Assembly (NCBI GenBank): GCA_050303335.1
Contig: JBNLBN010000001.1
Span: forward strand, 43,453-107,452
Direction of reading: 5' to 3'
Length of the DNA: 64,000 nucleotides
Source of the DNA: Bilamarchaeum sp050303335
Lineage (GTDB): Archaea > Micrarchaeota > Micrarchaeia > Anstonellales > Bilamarchaeaceae
The notes under the pieces are model-generated. The model was not told where the DNA came from and ran no database searches. It saw only the letters and a program-made list of their open reading frames with translations. Below are positions 32,489-41,672 of the stretch, piece after piece. Position numbers and translations under genes: made by a program. The first letter of the stretch is position 1. Each line of letters starts with the position of its first letter.

Positions 32489-33586
32489 ATGAGATTCTTC
32501 CTCATACTGCTCATCCCGCTAGTGTTTTCTTCCTCCGTTATTACCATCGAGCGCACATGGGATATCGATCCACTGTCCGAGCTGAATGGTGCGCTGGTCC
32601 TGAACAACAGCCACCAGAAGGTCCTTTTCGTCGATTCGAACGCAAACATCTCCAGCCTCGGAGAGAAGGTAATGATCAATTCCCAGGGAAAGCATTCCGT
32701 ATGGGCAAGAGCGAACGTCCTTGTAAACTATGACGTGAAATTCCAGGAAGATCCGCCTCTTCCTGCAGGAAGTCCTGAACTTACCGGGATGACAACCTAT
32801 GACGATCTGATCCGGGACAAAGCGAGGAATCTTTCAACAGATTCAACTTTCTCGACAATCAAGAATGTCCTACTTTTCGTTCACAACAATATTGAATATG
32901 ATGAGAGCTACTGGGACAAAAACCGCACGGCGATTGAGACGTTCGCAGAGAAAAAGGGCGTCTGCGTGCAGTATACCCACCTTTTCATTTCCATGATGAA
33001 CTCGCTAGGATTCGAGACCCGCTATGTTGTTGGATATGTGTATCTGGACGACTGGCAGCCCCATACCTGGGCGGAAGTGAAGCTTCCTTCCGGATGGCTT
33101 CCGGCAGATCCGACCCTGGGTCAGCTGGGAAATCTCGAATCAAATCATATAGGCATCAATTTCGGGAAGGACCAGATGACGACCTATGATTCCATTCTCA
33201 CGCAGAATCCAGGGGGAAATTTCAGTTCCATGGACAGCCTCCTCATGACGAGGGATCCTCCGGCAAAAACTGGGTTTGTCTCAATGAATTATTCCAATTA
33301 CACTGTAACAGTTAAATTGCAAAATCCCGGCAGTTCATATCTTTTTGCAAACTTCGCATTTGAGTCACCATTCAAAAGCGAAGACACCATCATCGTGATG
33401 AAGCCGAATTCCACATCATACAGGTATTATGGCCTGAACCGCTCAGTAAAAGACACAATACCCATAACGGTCAGGCTGAACGACGAAGTGCTTGAGCGCA
33501 GGATAGTTGTTACTGAGCAGCAGTCAACCTGCATAGGCATGTTTATCCTCGTTTTGTTAGCGCTTAAAAATGCTTTTATCCAGTAA
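32489..33586 (+). CDS. Secreted transglutaminase-like protein
   Basis: The 365-residue protein starts with a signal peptide (MRFFLILLIPLVFSS). Its transglutaminase core has the catalytic cysteine in KKGVCVQYTHLF, the histidine in QPHTWAEVKLP and the aspartate in WLPADPT. A beta-rich domain follows, and the C-terminus (STCIGMFILVLLALK) could be a membrane anchor. Such archaeal proteins may act as peptidases or cross-linkers outside the cell. It starts directly after the purD stop. Confidence 0.87.
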   Translation: MRFFLILLIPLVFSSSVITIERTWDIDPLSELNGALVLNNSHQKVLFVDSNANISSLGEKVMINSQGKHSVWARANVLVNYDVKFQEDPPLPAGSPELTGMTTYDDLIRDKARNLSTDSTFSTIKNVLLFVHNNIEYDESYWDKNRTAIETFAEKKGVCVQYTHLFISMMNSLGFETRYVVGYVYLDDWQPHTWAEVKLPSGWLPADPTLGQLGNLESNHIGINFGKDQMTTYDSILTQNPGGNFSSMDSLLMTRDPPAKTGFVSMNYSNYTVTVKLQNPGSSYLFANFAFESPFKSEDTIIVMKPNSTSYRYYGLNRSVKDTIPITVRLNDEVLERRIVVTEQQSTCIGMFILVLLALKNAFIQ

Positions 33587-33592
33587 TCTGCC

Positions 33593-34636
33593 ATGGCTGA
33601 AGTTCACATAATAGGCGCTGGTCCAGTTGGATCACTGGCAGCTATTTCAGCATTGAAAAACGGCCATGACGTGATCGTATCAGAAGAGCATGCGAGTGCC
33701 GGATCGCCTGAAAACTGCTCGGGGCTGTTTTCAAGGGACGGACTCGAATCGCTCCATATTGATTACAGGAAACTGATCGTCAATCCGATTTACGGCGCCG
33801 ACATCCACATCGGATCGGAAAAACTTGAGATCAGGAGGGATGATCCGGTAGGTTTCGTACTCGACCGGGGGCAGCTTGATTACAGCCTTGCACAAAAGGC
33901 CCAGGACATGGGAGCCAAAATTAACTTCAACGAGAGGGTGAAGGGGAATTTCTACTCCAGAACCATTATAGGAGCAGACGGGCCGATGTCCCATGTAGCT
34001 TCGCATTTCAGGTTCCCGAAAATATCTTCATTCGCCTCGACAATGCAGGAAACCCTACCCTTCAGTTCGGAAGATCCGCATATTGTCCAGGTCTTCCTTT
34101 CCTCCAGATTCCCTGGCTTTTTCGGATGGATAATACCAAAGGACGAGGACTTTGCAGAATTCGGAGCAGGTGTCAAGGTTCCGAACCAGCCCGCACCGGC
34201 ATTCCGCCATCTGCTCAAAATGAAAAGCCTGGCCCCAAAAAAACCAAGGGGCTGGCTGATACCGATCAGTACCAGGAAGAAAACATCAATGAAAAACGGC
34301 TACAATGTCCTTCTTGCAGGGGATGCAGCAGGCCAGGTCAAATCCACCACAGGTGGAGGTGTAATATTCGGAGGTTACTGCGCGGAGATAGCTGGCCGAA
34401 CCCTGGATCCGCTCAAATACGACATTGAATGGAACCTGAGGTACGGTCCGGACCTTAAAATCCACAACCTTGTACATTCATTCCTGGAAAACAAGTCTGA
34501 AAAGGAGCTTTCCCGGCTGGGCCAAAGGCTTAAGAAGCTGAATTGCGATGGTTTTCTGTCAAATTTCGGGCATATGGATAAGCCGACAAAAATGATCGGA
34601 CCCCAGATAATGGCCCATCTACTCAAGGTGTTCTGA
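33593..34636 (+). CDS. Geranylgeranyl reductase family FAD enzyme
   Basis: This family saturates the isoprenoid chains of archaeal lipids. The FAD-binding start is VHIIGAGPVGSLAA, followed by the PENCSGLFS region, VLDRGQLDYSLA, and the second FAD motif LLAGDAAGQVKSTTGGGV. At 347 residues it is shorter than the usual 390-450, mainly at the C-terminus. It overlaps the lipid gene for GGGP synthase by one base (TGATG), which supports the lipid assignment. A TATA-like CTTAAAAA centred 26 bp upstream predicts a leaderless message. Confidence 0.88.
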   Translation: MAEVHIIGAGPVGSLAAISALKNGHDVIVSEEHASAGSPENCSGLFSRDGLESLHIDYRKLIVNPIYGADIHIGSEKLEIRRDDPVGFVLDRGQLDYSLAQKAQDMGAKINFNERVKGNFYSRTIIGADGPMSHVASHFRFPKISSFASTMQETLPFSSEDPHIVQVFLSSRFPGFFGWIIPKDEDFAEFGAGVKVPNQPAPAFRHLLKMKSLAPKKPRGWLIPISTRKKTSMKNGYNVLLAGDAAGQVKSTTGGGVIFGGYCAEIAGRTLDPLKYDIEWNLRYGPDLKIHNLVHSFLENKSEKELSRLGQRLKKLNCDGFLSNFGHMDKPTKMIGPQIMAHLLKVF

Positions 34637-35388
34637 TGAAAGTTGAAAAGTACATTAATGAGGAACTTGAAAAAAAGAAGGGTCTTCTCTTTGCATTGAT
34701 CGACCCGCTTGATTACAAGTCTCCGGAACAGGCGATCCTCACAGCCAAAAATGCTGATGAGGGGGGAGCTGACCTGATACTGATCGGTGGAAGTACAGGT
34801 GTGCAGGGCGAGGTGCTTGACGCTGTTACCAAGGAAATTAAATCCGTGACATCAAAACCTGTCGTCCTTTTCCCGGGAAACATCGGCACGCTGACCAAAT
34901 ATGCCGATGCCGTCTATTTCATGTCAATGCTCAATTCCAGGAACCCATACTGGATAAGCGAAGCCCAGATGCTTGCAGCGCCGGTCGTCCGGTATTACGG
35001 AGTGGAGCCGCTGCCTGTTGCATATACGGTAGTCGAGCCGGGCGGAACTGTCGGCTGGGTGGGCGATGCAAAGAAGATCCCCCGCACGAAGCCCAAGATA
35101 GCAGCCGCATATGCAATGGCGGCAGAATACATGGGATTCAGGATATTCATAACTGATGCAGGATCGAATCCTGAAAACGGCCATATTCCCCTGGAGATGA
35201 TCAGCGCAGTCAAATCATCCATCTCCATCCCATACATCGTTGCTGGAGGAGTGAGGACTCCGGATCAGGCAAAATCGGTGATGAAGGCAGGAGCCGACAT
35301 CATACAGGTCGGGACAGCATTCGAGAAGGAAAATGCGATCTCAAAAGTAAAGGCAATGGTGAAGGCGGTAAGGGAGGGGAAAAAATGA
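34636..35388 (+). CDS. Geranylgeranylglyceryl phosphate synthase
   Basis: This TIM-barrel prenyltransferase makes the first ether bond of archaeal membrane lipids from glycerol 1-phosphate and geranylgeranyl diphosphate. Diagnostic segments are LIDPLDYKSPEQA, LIGGSTGVQGE, KPVVLFPGNIGTLTKYAD, YTVVEPGGTVGWVGDA, YMGFRIFITDAGSNPE and IVAGGVRTPDQAK. Length 250 is normal. It overlaps pyrE by ATGA. Confidence 0.95.
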   Translation: MKVEKYINEELEKKKGLLFALIDPLDYKSPEQAILTAKNADEGGADLILIGGSTGVQGEVLDAVTKEIKSVTSKPVVLFPGNIGTLTKYADAVYFMSMLNSRNPYWISEAQMLAAPVVRYYGVEPLPVAYTVVEPGGTVGWVGDAKKIPRTKPKIAAAYAMAAEYMGFRIFITDAGSNPENGHIPLEMISAVKSSISIPYIVAGGVRTPDQAKSVMKAGADIIQVGTAFEKENAISKVKAMVKAVREGKK

Positions 35389-36047
35389 ACACCTCCTTCA
35401 TAGAATTCCTTGCAAGGAGCGAGGCCATTAAATTCGGTGATTTTACCCTGAAAAGCGGGAGGCAGTCACCGTACTTCATTGATATGGGCGTTCTCTCAAC
35501 AGGCGCCCAGTCAGCCGTTCTCGGAAGATTCTATGCAGAACTCATCCGGGATAAGTTCCCGCAGGCAAGCACGGTCTTCGGTCCTGCCTACAAGGCTATA
35601 CCGATTGCAATAAGCTCGGTTATCGCACTGGATTCCATGGGAGTCCAGAAGAAATGGCTCTTCGACAGGAAGGAAATGAAGATCCACGGGGCTGATGCAA
35701 ACTCTGTTTTCGTCGGTTCGCAGTCCATAGACCACGGAGAGAAGATAGTGCTCGTGGACGACGTCATGACCACAGGAGGAACAAAAGCCGATGCCATAGC
35801 GAAGGTGAAAAAGACCCTCAAATGCGATGTCGTGGGCATTGTTATCGCAGTAGACAGGATGGAGCGCGGGAAGATAAAGAGCGCGATATCCGAATTTCAG
35901 GATGAAAACGACATCCCAGTCCATGCGATAGAGAACATTTCAAACATATTCGAATATCTTGCGAACAACGATATCGGCGGAAAAAGATTCGTCGACAAGG
36001 ATACATACAAGGCTTACAGGGAATATATCAGGAAATATGGAGTATGA
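35385..36047 (+). CDS. pyrE: Orotate phosphoribosyltransferase
   Basis: PyrE converts orotate and PRPP to OMP, the step after PyrD. The 220-residue protein shows GDFTLKSGRQSPYFIDMG, FGPAYKAIPIA and the PRPP loop VLVDDVMTTGGTK. It is translationally coupled to the lipid gene upstream. The 3' end overlaps the convergent pus10 by 20 bp. Confidence 0.95.
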   Translation: MNTSFIEFLARSEAIKFGDFTLKSGRQSPYFIDMGVLSTGAQSAVLGRFYAELIRDKFPQASTVFGPAYKAIPIAISSVIALDSMGVQKKWLFDRKEMKIHGADANSVFVGSQSIDHGEKIVLVDDVMTTGGTKADAIAKVKKTLKCDVVGIVIAVDRMERGKIKSAISEFQDENDIPVHAIENISNIFEYLANNDIGGKRFVDKDTYKAYREYIRKYGV

Positions 36048-36993
36048 AATCCATAAATGAGTCGTCTATTTCTGTTACTTCAAGATCAGTGCATCTTGCA
36101 GATGTTCCAAGCAGGCCGGATATGCTCGGGGTCGTCCTTCCGGAATCTCCTGAAATCATCTCCTTGATGTATGTTCCTGGCTCGGCCTTGACGGAGATTG
36201 TTGCACTGTTTCCTTCCATCTCTTCTACTTCCAGCTCCTTAATCTTTCTCATCCTTACAAGGTCCGCCCTCCTGTGAGAGACGCGGAGCGGGGTTTTCTG
36301 GCTTAGGGTTTTCCCGACAAGCGATTCCATCAATTCCCTGTCTTTTTCATTTATCTCCCTTCCAAATTCAATTCTTGCCCGGTACTTCTTGTCGAAATGT
36401 GATTCAGTTACGAATTCAACGAACCTGCGCTCCACTATCCTGACGTTCCTGATAGCAACGCCGTCCCCCACGCTTTGTTCGATCTCCCCGATATCAGCAT
36501 CCCTGTTTTTAGGATTCGTTATTTCCATCACGAATGCCCTTCCGGCTGAATTGGTTGCATCGACATCCTCCCTTCCGGAGGCATGGAGCACATAGTCGTC
36601 GGCATCGAATATCCTTTTGAGCGGTTCCCCTATTTTTTCTTCCACCGAATCATAAAGCTTCTTTCCGTCCCTGTCGATCCACCTGCTCTGCGAGAGGCCT
36701 TTCCTGCTTTTGAGATACCTTCCGAATACGAATATCGGCAATCTCTCGAAGTTGACAGTGTTGCTCTTGAAATCGAAGATCAGCCTGATCTCCCCTTCCC
36801 GGACGTAATTTCCCCCGAGCTGCTCAGGAATTATCCTGTTGACCCTGTTCTTTATGCTCTCGTTTCCAAGGCTCCTGTCGAATTCGGCCTCCTCTTTGAT
36901 CATCCAGTCTGAGGGGATTATCGTGGATATTGAATAGCTCTTTGCTGCTTCCTTCTTCAGAATGGCCCTTGCATCCTCAATCATCTTTTCCAT
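36028..36993 (-). CDS. tRNA pseudouridine synthase Pus10
   Basis: Pus10 makes pseudouridine at positions 54 and 55 of archaeal tRNA. The catalytic aspartate lies in HASGREDVDATNSAGRAFVMEI, near residue 143, and the C-terminal core has GTYIKEMISGDSGRTTPS and LEVTEID. At 321 residues it is shorter than typical archaeal Pus10. The only cysteine is near residue 302, so the N-terminal zinc-binding cysteines of the family are missing. Confidence 0.88.
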   Translation of the reverse strand: MEKMIEDARAILKKEAAKSYSISTIIPSDWMIKEEAEFDRSLGNESIKNRVNRIIPEQLGGNYVREGEIRLIFDFKSNTVNFERLPIFVFGRYLKSRKGLSQSRWIDRDGKKLYDSVEEKIGEPLKRIFDADDYVLHASGREDVDATNSAGRAFVMEITNPKNRDADIGEIEQSVGDGVAIRNVRIVERRFVEFVTESHFDKKYRARIEFGREINEKDRELMESLVGKTLSQKTPLRVSHRRADLVRMRKIKELEVEEMEGNSATISVKAEPGTYIKEMISGDSGRTTPSISGLLGTSARCTDLEVTEIDDSFMDFILHIS

Positions 36994-36998
36994 AAGAA

Positions 36999-37337
36999 TC
37001 AGAATATTGCCTTGTGCGGCTCGGACGGAAGCGCGTGCTTTATCCGGTATCCCTCGATGATAAGTGCTGCCCTTTCAATCTTATCATCAAGGCTGTTTGT
37101 AAAATCCCTGCCCCTCACCTTGTTTACGAAAAGTCCGAAATCAGCAAGAGTGTCGGTGCCGTTCCTGCTCATGAGGTCAAGGATCTCGACAACTACCCTT
37201 TTCCCCCTCGGTCCGCTTCCCCAGATGCTGAGGCCGAGTGCTACCTGGTTGATGAAATGGCCCTTATCCTCCTGGTTCATTTTCTTCCAGAGCTTCAGAA
37301 TCTTCTGTTTGCACTCATCATCAAGAAAATCAATCAT
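36999..37337 (-). CDS. Conserved-looking small protein of unknown function
   Basis: The 112-residue protein is largely helical and contains GLSIWGSGPRGKRVVVEILDLM. No known family is recognised. The start at 37337 gives an ATGA overlap with the upstream gene, so the two are probably translated together. It ends 5 bp before the pus10 start, so pus10 is probably in the same transcript. Confidence 0.72.
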   Translation of the reverse strand: MIDFLDDECKQKILKLWKKMNQEDKGHFINQVALGLSIWGSGPRGKRVVVEILDLMSRNGTDTLADFGLFVNKVRGRDFTNSLDDKIERAALIIEGYRIKHALPSEPHKAIF

Positions 37338-37660
37338 CCTTCCACCCATTTCTTCAGGTTCAGTTCCTTGCCGTCCTTTGCCATCTCGAACTGCTCACCG
37401 AGAGCCAATGCCTGGTTCAAAGCCCTTGCAGTCATATTCCTGCTAACAGTAGTCCTGGTTTCCTTTACCCGCTTGAACACAAGCTCTCCAATATCGGATT
37501 TCCTCGGAGTGGCCTCCTTGAGTTCCCTTGATTCCAGGGCGGTTTTCTCGTATCTTGCAAGGTTTTCCATCGAAAAACTTGGGCCGGTCTTGAACACCTC
37601 ATCAAGGAATTCATTGAACTGGATCCTCAAGTCCTTCTTCTTTTGAGCAGGCGGCGTCAT
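37334..37660 (-). CDS. Small basic protein of unknown function
   Basis: The 108-residue protein is charged and predicted helical, with a basic N-terminus (MTPPAQKKKDLR). No family is recognised. It begins a minus-strand transcript with the 112-residue protein and pus10. The TATA-like TTTAAA centred 24.5 bp upstream implies a leaderless start and is shared with the divergent amidotransferase. Confidence 0.72.
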   Translation of the reverse strand: MTPPAQKKKDLRIQFNEFLDEVFKTGPSFSMENLARYEKTALESRELKEATPRKSDIGELVFKRVKETRTTVSRNMTARALNQALALGEQFEMAKDGKELNLKKWVEG

Positions 37661-37681
37661 AAAAGCTATTCTTCACTATTC

Positions 37682-37688
37682 TTTAAAA
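37682..37688. promoter_or_regulatory. Single TATA-like box shared by divergent genes
   Basis: TTTAAAA, with a palindromic TTTAAA core centred at 37684.5, is 24.5 bp from the minus-strand start (37660) and 27.5 bp from the plus-strand start (37712). The starts are 52 bp apart. Confidence 0.5.
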
Positions 37689-37711
37689 TCGTTGTGACAA
37701 GATTACTCAAT

Positions 37712-38425
37712 ATGAGGAGGGTAGCCGTAATATCGAACGAGCCTTCTTTCCAGGAGCCGATGCGTTTCCGGGGAAAGCTGGAAACGATAAGAGGGATGGT
37801 TGATATCCAGCTCCGGGAAATGGGCGCAGAACCAAGAATCTTCAGGCCTATTGATGATAAAACCGATTTCCCGGACATCAGAAAATTCTCAGCCCTGATT
37901 GTTGGCGGATCCAAGCTGAACATTACAGACCAGGACCTTAAAAAATACGAGTGGATGAGGATGCTCTTTGATTTTATCAGCGATTCCCACGGAAAGATCC
38001 CCATTCTCGGCCTCTGCTTCGGCCATCAGGCAGTCGGCCGCGTTTTAGGCGGAAAACTGGAAAAATATGAAGGCTATGAAGTGGGTTTTACAGGTACGAG
38101 GAAAATCGGCAATGACCCGTTGCTAGATGGGATACCTCCAGTATTCGATGCCCTTTACTCGCATTTCACTTACATCACCGGGATTTCTCCAATTGCCCTG
38201 TCTACTGACCCACAGAATCGGAGTGTGCAGGCATTCAATTCAGGGACCACGTGGGGGGTGCAATTCCATCCTGAATACGAGAGCGCTGCTGTGCTGGACC
38301 TTGTCAATGCAAGAAGAGAGGCAATCGAGCACCTCATAGATTTCGATTCCGTAAGAAGCAGGCTCCAGTCGGTGACAGAAAGGCACGATATCCGCGTCCT
38401 TTCGAATTTCATAAGGATGATCTAG
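37712..38425 (+). CDS. Class I glutamine amidotransferase-like protein
   Basis: The 237-residue protein shows the triad of class I glutamine amidotransferases: cysteine in LGLCFGHQAVG and His-Glu in GVQFHPEY. It resembles the amidotransferase part of GMP synthase, with a C-terminal helical extension. No synthetase subunit is adjacent, so whether it is GuaA-N or a stand-alone hydrolase is open. The start at 37712 matches the promoter box. The 3' end shares CTAG with polB. Confidence 0.85.
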   Translation: MRRVAVISNEPSFQEPMRFRGKLETIRGMVDIQLREMGAEPRIFRPIDDKTDFPDIRKFSALIVGGSKLNITDQDLKKYEWMRMLFDFISDSHGKIPILGLCFGHQAVGRVLGGKLEKYEGYEVGFTGTRKIGNDPLLDGIPPVFDALYSHFTYITGISPIALSTDPQNRSVQAFNSGTTWGVQFHPEYESAAVLDLVNARREAIEHLIDFDSVRSRLQSVTERHDIRVLSNFIRMI

Positions 38426-40779
38426 AAGAACGAATCGAGGCTTTTTTGCATTCCCCCATGCCTCATGCTGTATTCGTCGTAACCCAGTTCCTTCATGATC
38501 TTCATGACAGCAGGAAGTATCTGGTGGCTTATGTAATATTCAGCATCATAGTCCTTTGCAAGTTCGAGAGGCTCGGCCTTTTCCGATATGGTCTCTCCCC
38601 TCTTCCCGATAACATAGGAGATCAGGGTCCCCTTCTCAGCAGGGATCCCTGCCCTCATCATTTTCCTTGCAGCGCTAAGTTCCGGGCTTTTTACCTCATA
38701 GCTGTCAGGATTCTTGTTGAGCTGGGTGCTGATTGCAAGATTCTCGAGAGCAACTTTCCCGGAATTAAGCTGGTTTATCGTCTCCCTGATTATCTTGACG
38801 GCCTTTTCCTTGCTTCCTTCTATGAGGATCGCCTCAAGCACCCTCTTCTGGGTATCTTTTGCCACATTGGACCAGTCGCGCCTCACCAGCTCGAATCCCC
38901 GGATCTTTATCCTTCCGTCTTCTCCAAGGAGGGCGTATTTCTTCTTTGCCCCCTTCTCGTCGCCCTTCTTCGAGACGAACACGCCACGCTTGAAGAACCC
39001 TTCAAGTTCAAGTTCCATCTTCTCAGGAAGATCGTCATTCACCCTGTTCATGAAACTGGTCACTTCCTCCCTATCCTTGTAGATGAGGAAGACCGAATCG
39101 GTATCTGCATAGAGCACCTGGAACCCGGATTCCTCCGCCTTCCTGATGGCATCAGCTATATGCTGCCTTCCCCATGCAGTGACACTCTCGGCACAGGGCC
39201 TGGAATACCACCTGGATCTTGCATATCCAAGATACCCGTAGAACGAATTGGAGAGTATCTTCAATGCCTGGCTCCTTGCGCTGATCCTCACGTAGTCAAG
39301 GGAATCCTTATCCAGTTCCTTCAGCCTGCGCTTCAGCTTTGACCTCATATCCACAAGGTAATCAAGCACTTCTGGGACAAGGCCCACCTCCTCCTTGCTG
39401 AATTTAGCCCCAGTTGGAGAGATATGTACATCCTCCCCATCCTCTACGAGCGTTCCGGGATCAATATTGTATGAAACTATGATGGAAGGATACAGCCCCC
39501 TGAAATCAAGGACTGCAATGTTGTCGTAAATCCCAGGCTCCGGCAGCTTGACGAATGCACCCTGAATGGGAGCATTTATCCTCTCATAGATGGATTCTCC
39601 CACCGGTTTCCTCGGTATGATCTTGTTCCTTCTTGATGCATGGAACATCAGCAGGCTCTCGACGAGCTGGCCGCTTGTGGACAGGGTCGTCTGGAAAAGC
39701 GGCATCTTTGATACGGATGAGATCTCCACTTCGAGGGGAAGGAGCCTTTCGGACAATGATTTCGTCAATTCGGCATCCACCAGGGAATACTTGAACAGCT
39801 TCTCGTCTCCGGCGTCCCACAATTTCCAGATATCATCCTTTGCAACATCAACCTTTTTCTCTCCCAGGACGCTTTCGCAGACTGCATCAAGTGTGTACCT
39901 CTGGGTCTTGATCACCCCAATGAATCCGAAGAGCCTTGCAATTGGGTACATATCGAAATGCACCCTCCCCTTGACCTGGAAACCCTTAATCATCCCCTTC
40001 TTCATGGGAACGAGCTTTCCTCCGAAGCGTCCGATATCAAGAGGTACATTGAGCATGTCTGCCCTCGCTTTGAGATATGGTAGATCGAATGTAGAAGAAT
40101 TATATCCTGTAATGACATCCGGATCCTCCTCTTTTACCACTTCCACGAACCTCCTGATCATCGACTTCTCGTCATTGAGATCCTCAACGAAGTCCTGGCC
40201 TTTCTTGAAACTAAGGACGCCGCTTTTTTCTCCTGCATAACTAATCATGACGACAGGATCCTTGTTCTCCCTCGGCGCCCCCACCGGGTTGTAGGTTTCG
40301 ATATCGAAGGCGAGCGTCTTAAGCTGCGGCGGCTCGCCTGATTCGACCTTTATGATCTTTTTTATGACCTTCCCTTCCCTCTCGTATGTGATGACATCGA
40401 AAGGGGAAAGCTGCATGTCATATATGAACCTTCTAGCAAACGGGATGCTGTATTCAAAGCACGGGAACGGTATCGCCTGCTTGATTATGGGGACATCTGC
40501 AGGTATCTTGCAATAAACCTTGATGATCTTCTTCTTAAGAAGCCCCTCCTCCTTGTCAATGATCTCCACGTTGCTCGGGGATGTGTATTCGCCGTTTTTC
40601 CTCTGGACCTCTATATCGAGAAATTCCTCCGCCCGTTCCACCGGGCCCTCTACAAGGAAATACGGGTCCTGTTGGTAATACAATCTTGTTGTTACCTTTC
40701 CCTTGAGAAGAAGCGATACGTATGTCTTTCCGCCTTTGACGGTATAGCTTGCGTCTATAAAATAGGCCTTCTTCTTCAT
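38422..40779 (-). CDS. Family B DNA polymerase
   Basis: This is a replicative-type archaeal PolB of 785 residues. The exonuclease motifs are FDIETYNP, ITGYNSSTFDLPYL and YSLVDAELT. Polymerase motif A is LDFRGLYPSIIVSYN near residue 430, motif B is KILSNSFYGYLGY and motif C is YADTDSVFL near 560. The C-terminus ends QKSLDSFF, a PCNA-interacting peptide. All catalytic aspartates are visible. A TATA-like TTTTTTAAA is centred about 27 bp upstream. Confidence 0.96.
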   Translation of the reverse strand: MKKKAYFIDASYTVKGGKTYVSLLLKGKVTTRLYYQQDPYFLVEGPVERAEEFLDIEVQRKNGEYTSPSNVEIIDKEEGLLKKKIIKVYCKIPADVPIIKQAIPFPCFEYSIPFARRFIYDMQLSPFDVITYEREGKVIKKIIKVESGEPPQLKTLAFDIETYNPVGAPRENKDPVVMISYAGEKSGVLSFKKGQDFVEDLNDEKSMIRRFVEVVKEEDPDVITGYNSSTFDLPYLKARADMLNVPLDIGRFGGKLVPMKKGMIKGFQVKGRVHFDMYPIARLFGFIGVIKTQRYTLDAVCESVLGEKKVDVAKDDIWKLWDAGDEKLFKYSLVDAELTKSLSERLLPLEVEISSVSKMPLFQTTLSTSGQLVESLLMFHASRRNKIIPRKPVGESIYERINAPIQGAFVKLPEPGIYDNIAVLDFRGLYPSIIVSYNIDPGTLVEDGEDVHISPTGAKFSKEEVGLVPEVLDYLVDMRSKLKRRLKELDKDSLDYVRISARSQALKILSNSFYGYLGYARSRWYSRPCAESVTAWGRQHIADAIRKAEESGFQVLYADTDSVFLIYKDREEVTSFMNRVNDDLPEKMELELEGFFKRGVFVSKKGDEKGAKKKYALLGEDGRIKIRGFELVRRDWSNVAKDTQKRVLEAILIEGSKEKAVKIIRETINQLNSGKVALENLAISTQLNKNPDSYEVKSPELSAARKMMRAGIPAEKGTLISYVIGKRGETISEKAEPLELAKDYDAEYYISHQILPAVMKIMKELGYDEYSMRHGGMQKSLDSFF

Positions 40780-40839
40780 AAACTTCTATATCATAAGTAG
40801 ATTTTTTAAAAAGAAAGAAAAAAGTGATGCCTAAAAAGA

Positions 40840-41571
40840 TTATTTCCTCAAGGATGACTCCTTGCTGACGAGCTCTGAGAGGATGTCTTCATGGACATAC
40901 CTCCTTCCGCCGATCTTGACGTGAGGGATCCTTCCACGGTCCAATCTCCTCTCAAATGCGTTCCTCTTGATCCTTATCCCGTTCTTGTGCAATTCCTTGA
41001 TTGCCTGGCTGACGGAATAATAGTTGGAACTGATGTGTGTTAAAGCATCAACTGCATCCTTTGGAACAAGTCTCCTTGTTCCGAACTTCACTGACGGAAT
41101 GGATCCTTTCTCGATCCTTCCAATAAATGCCCGGAAGTTGATTTTCGGATTTGACTTCTTGTATGATTCGAATGCTTCCTTTACGGTATAGAACTCTCCC
41201 TTCGTGCTTGTTATGTCGTCAAGTACGGATTTCGGTATATACCTTTTTCTTCCAACTTTAACGAATGGAATGGTTCCGCGCTCAATCCTTCCTCCGAAAG
41301 CCCTGAATGATATGAATACTCCGTTGCCCTTTAGGTAATCGTATGCAGACCTTACTGAATAGAGGTCATGCTTTCCTTCAAGCTCATCTTCTGATGCTTT
41401 CTGACGATAAAGATTCTGTGCGACCTTAAATACGCTGCCTATTGATGAAGACAAGCTCTTCTCGGTCTTGTCTCTTTCCTTCTTTATTTCCCCAACGTCG
41501 ATGGACCTAAATCTGTCGACATAGTCATCATCGACTTCTGTTTCTATAATGATTTTCTTTCCACGAGGCAT
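40840..41571 (-). CDS. Protein with three tandem excisionase-like HTH repeats
   Basis: After an N-terminal charged region of about 65 residues, the 243-residue protein has three repeats of about 57 residues, starting near 68, 126 and 183. Each runs YSV/YTV, a helix, F-RAF or RNAF, G-RIE-G-IP-VK-G-RR-(Y/L)(I/V)P/H, then a final helix. That order matches MerR/excisionase-type winged helices (turn plus RxGxIPxxKVGxRR wing). DNA binding is inferred. The repeats have diverged at DNA level. An SD-like TGGTGA precedes the start. Confidence 0.8.
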   Translation of the reverse strand: MPRGKKIIIETEVDDDYVDRFRSIDVGEIKKERDKTEKSLSSSIGSVFKVAQNLYRQKASEDELEGKHDLYSVRSAYDYLKGNGVFISFRAFGGRIERGTIPFVKVGRKRYIPKSVLDDITSTKGEFYTVKEAFESYKKSNPKINFRAFIGRIEKGSIPSVKFGTRRLVPKDAVDALTHISSNYYSVSQAIKELHKNGIRIKRNAFERRLDRGRIPHVKIGGRRYVHEDILSELVSKESSLRK

Positions 41572-41672
41572 GGCATCACCAATTTATTATAATTTATACA
41601 TTTTTATGTTTTATCTGATTATTACTATAAATGACACAGTTTATAAACGTAATGTTTGTGTCGATCTATAAT

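Noticed and set aside
40840..41571. Mobile-element excisionase
   Set aside because: No integrase, attachment repeat or phage gene is nearby, and three repeats in one chain do not fit an excisionase.
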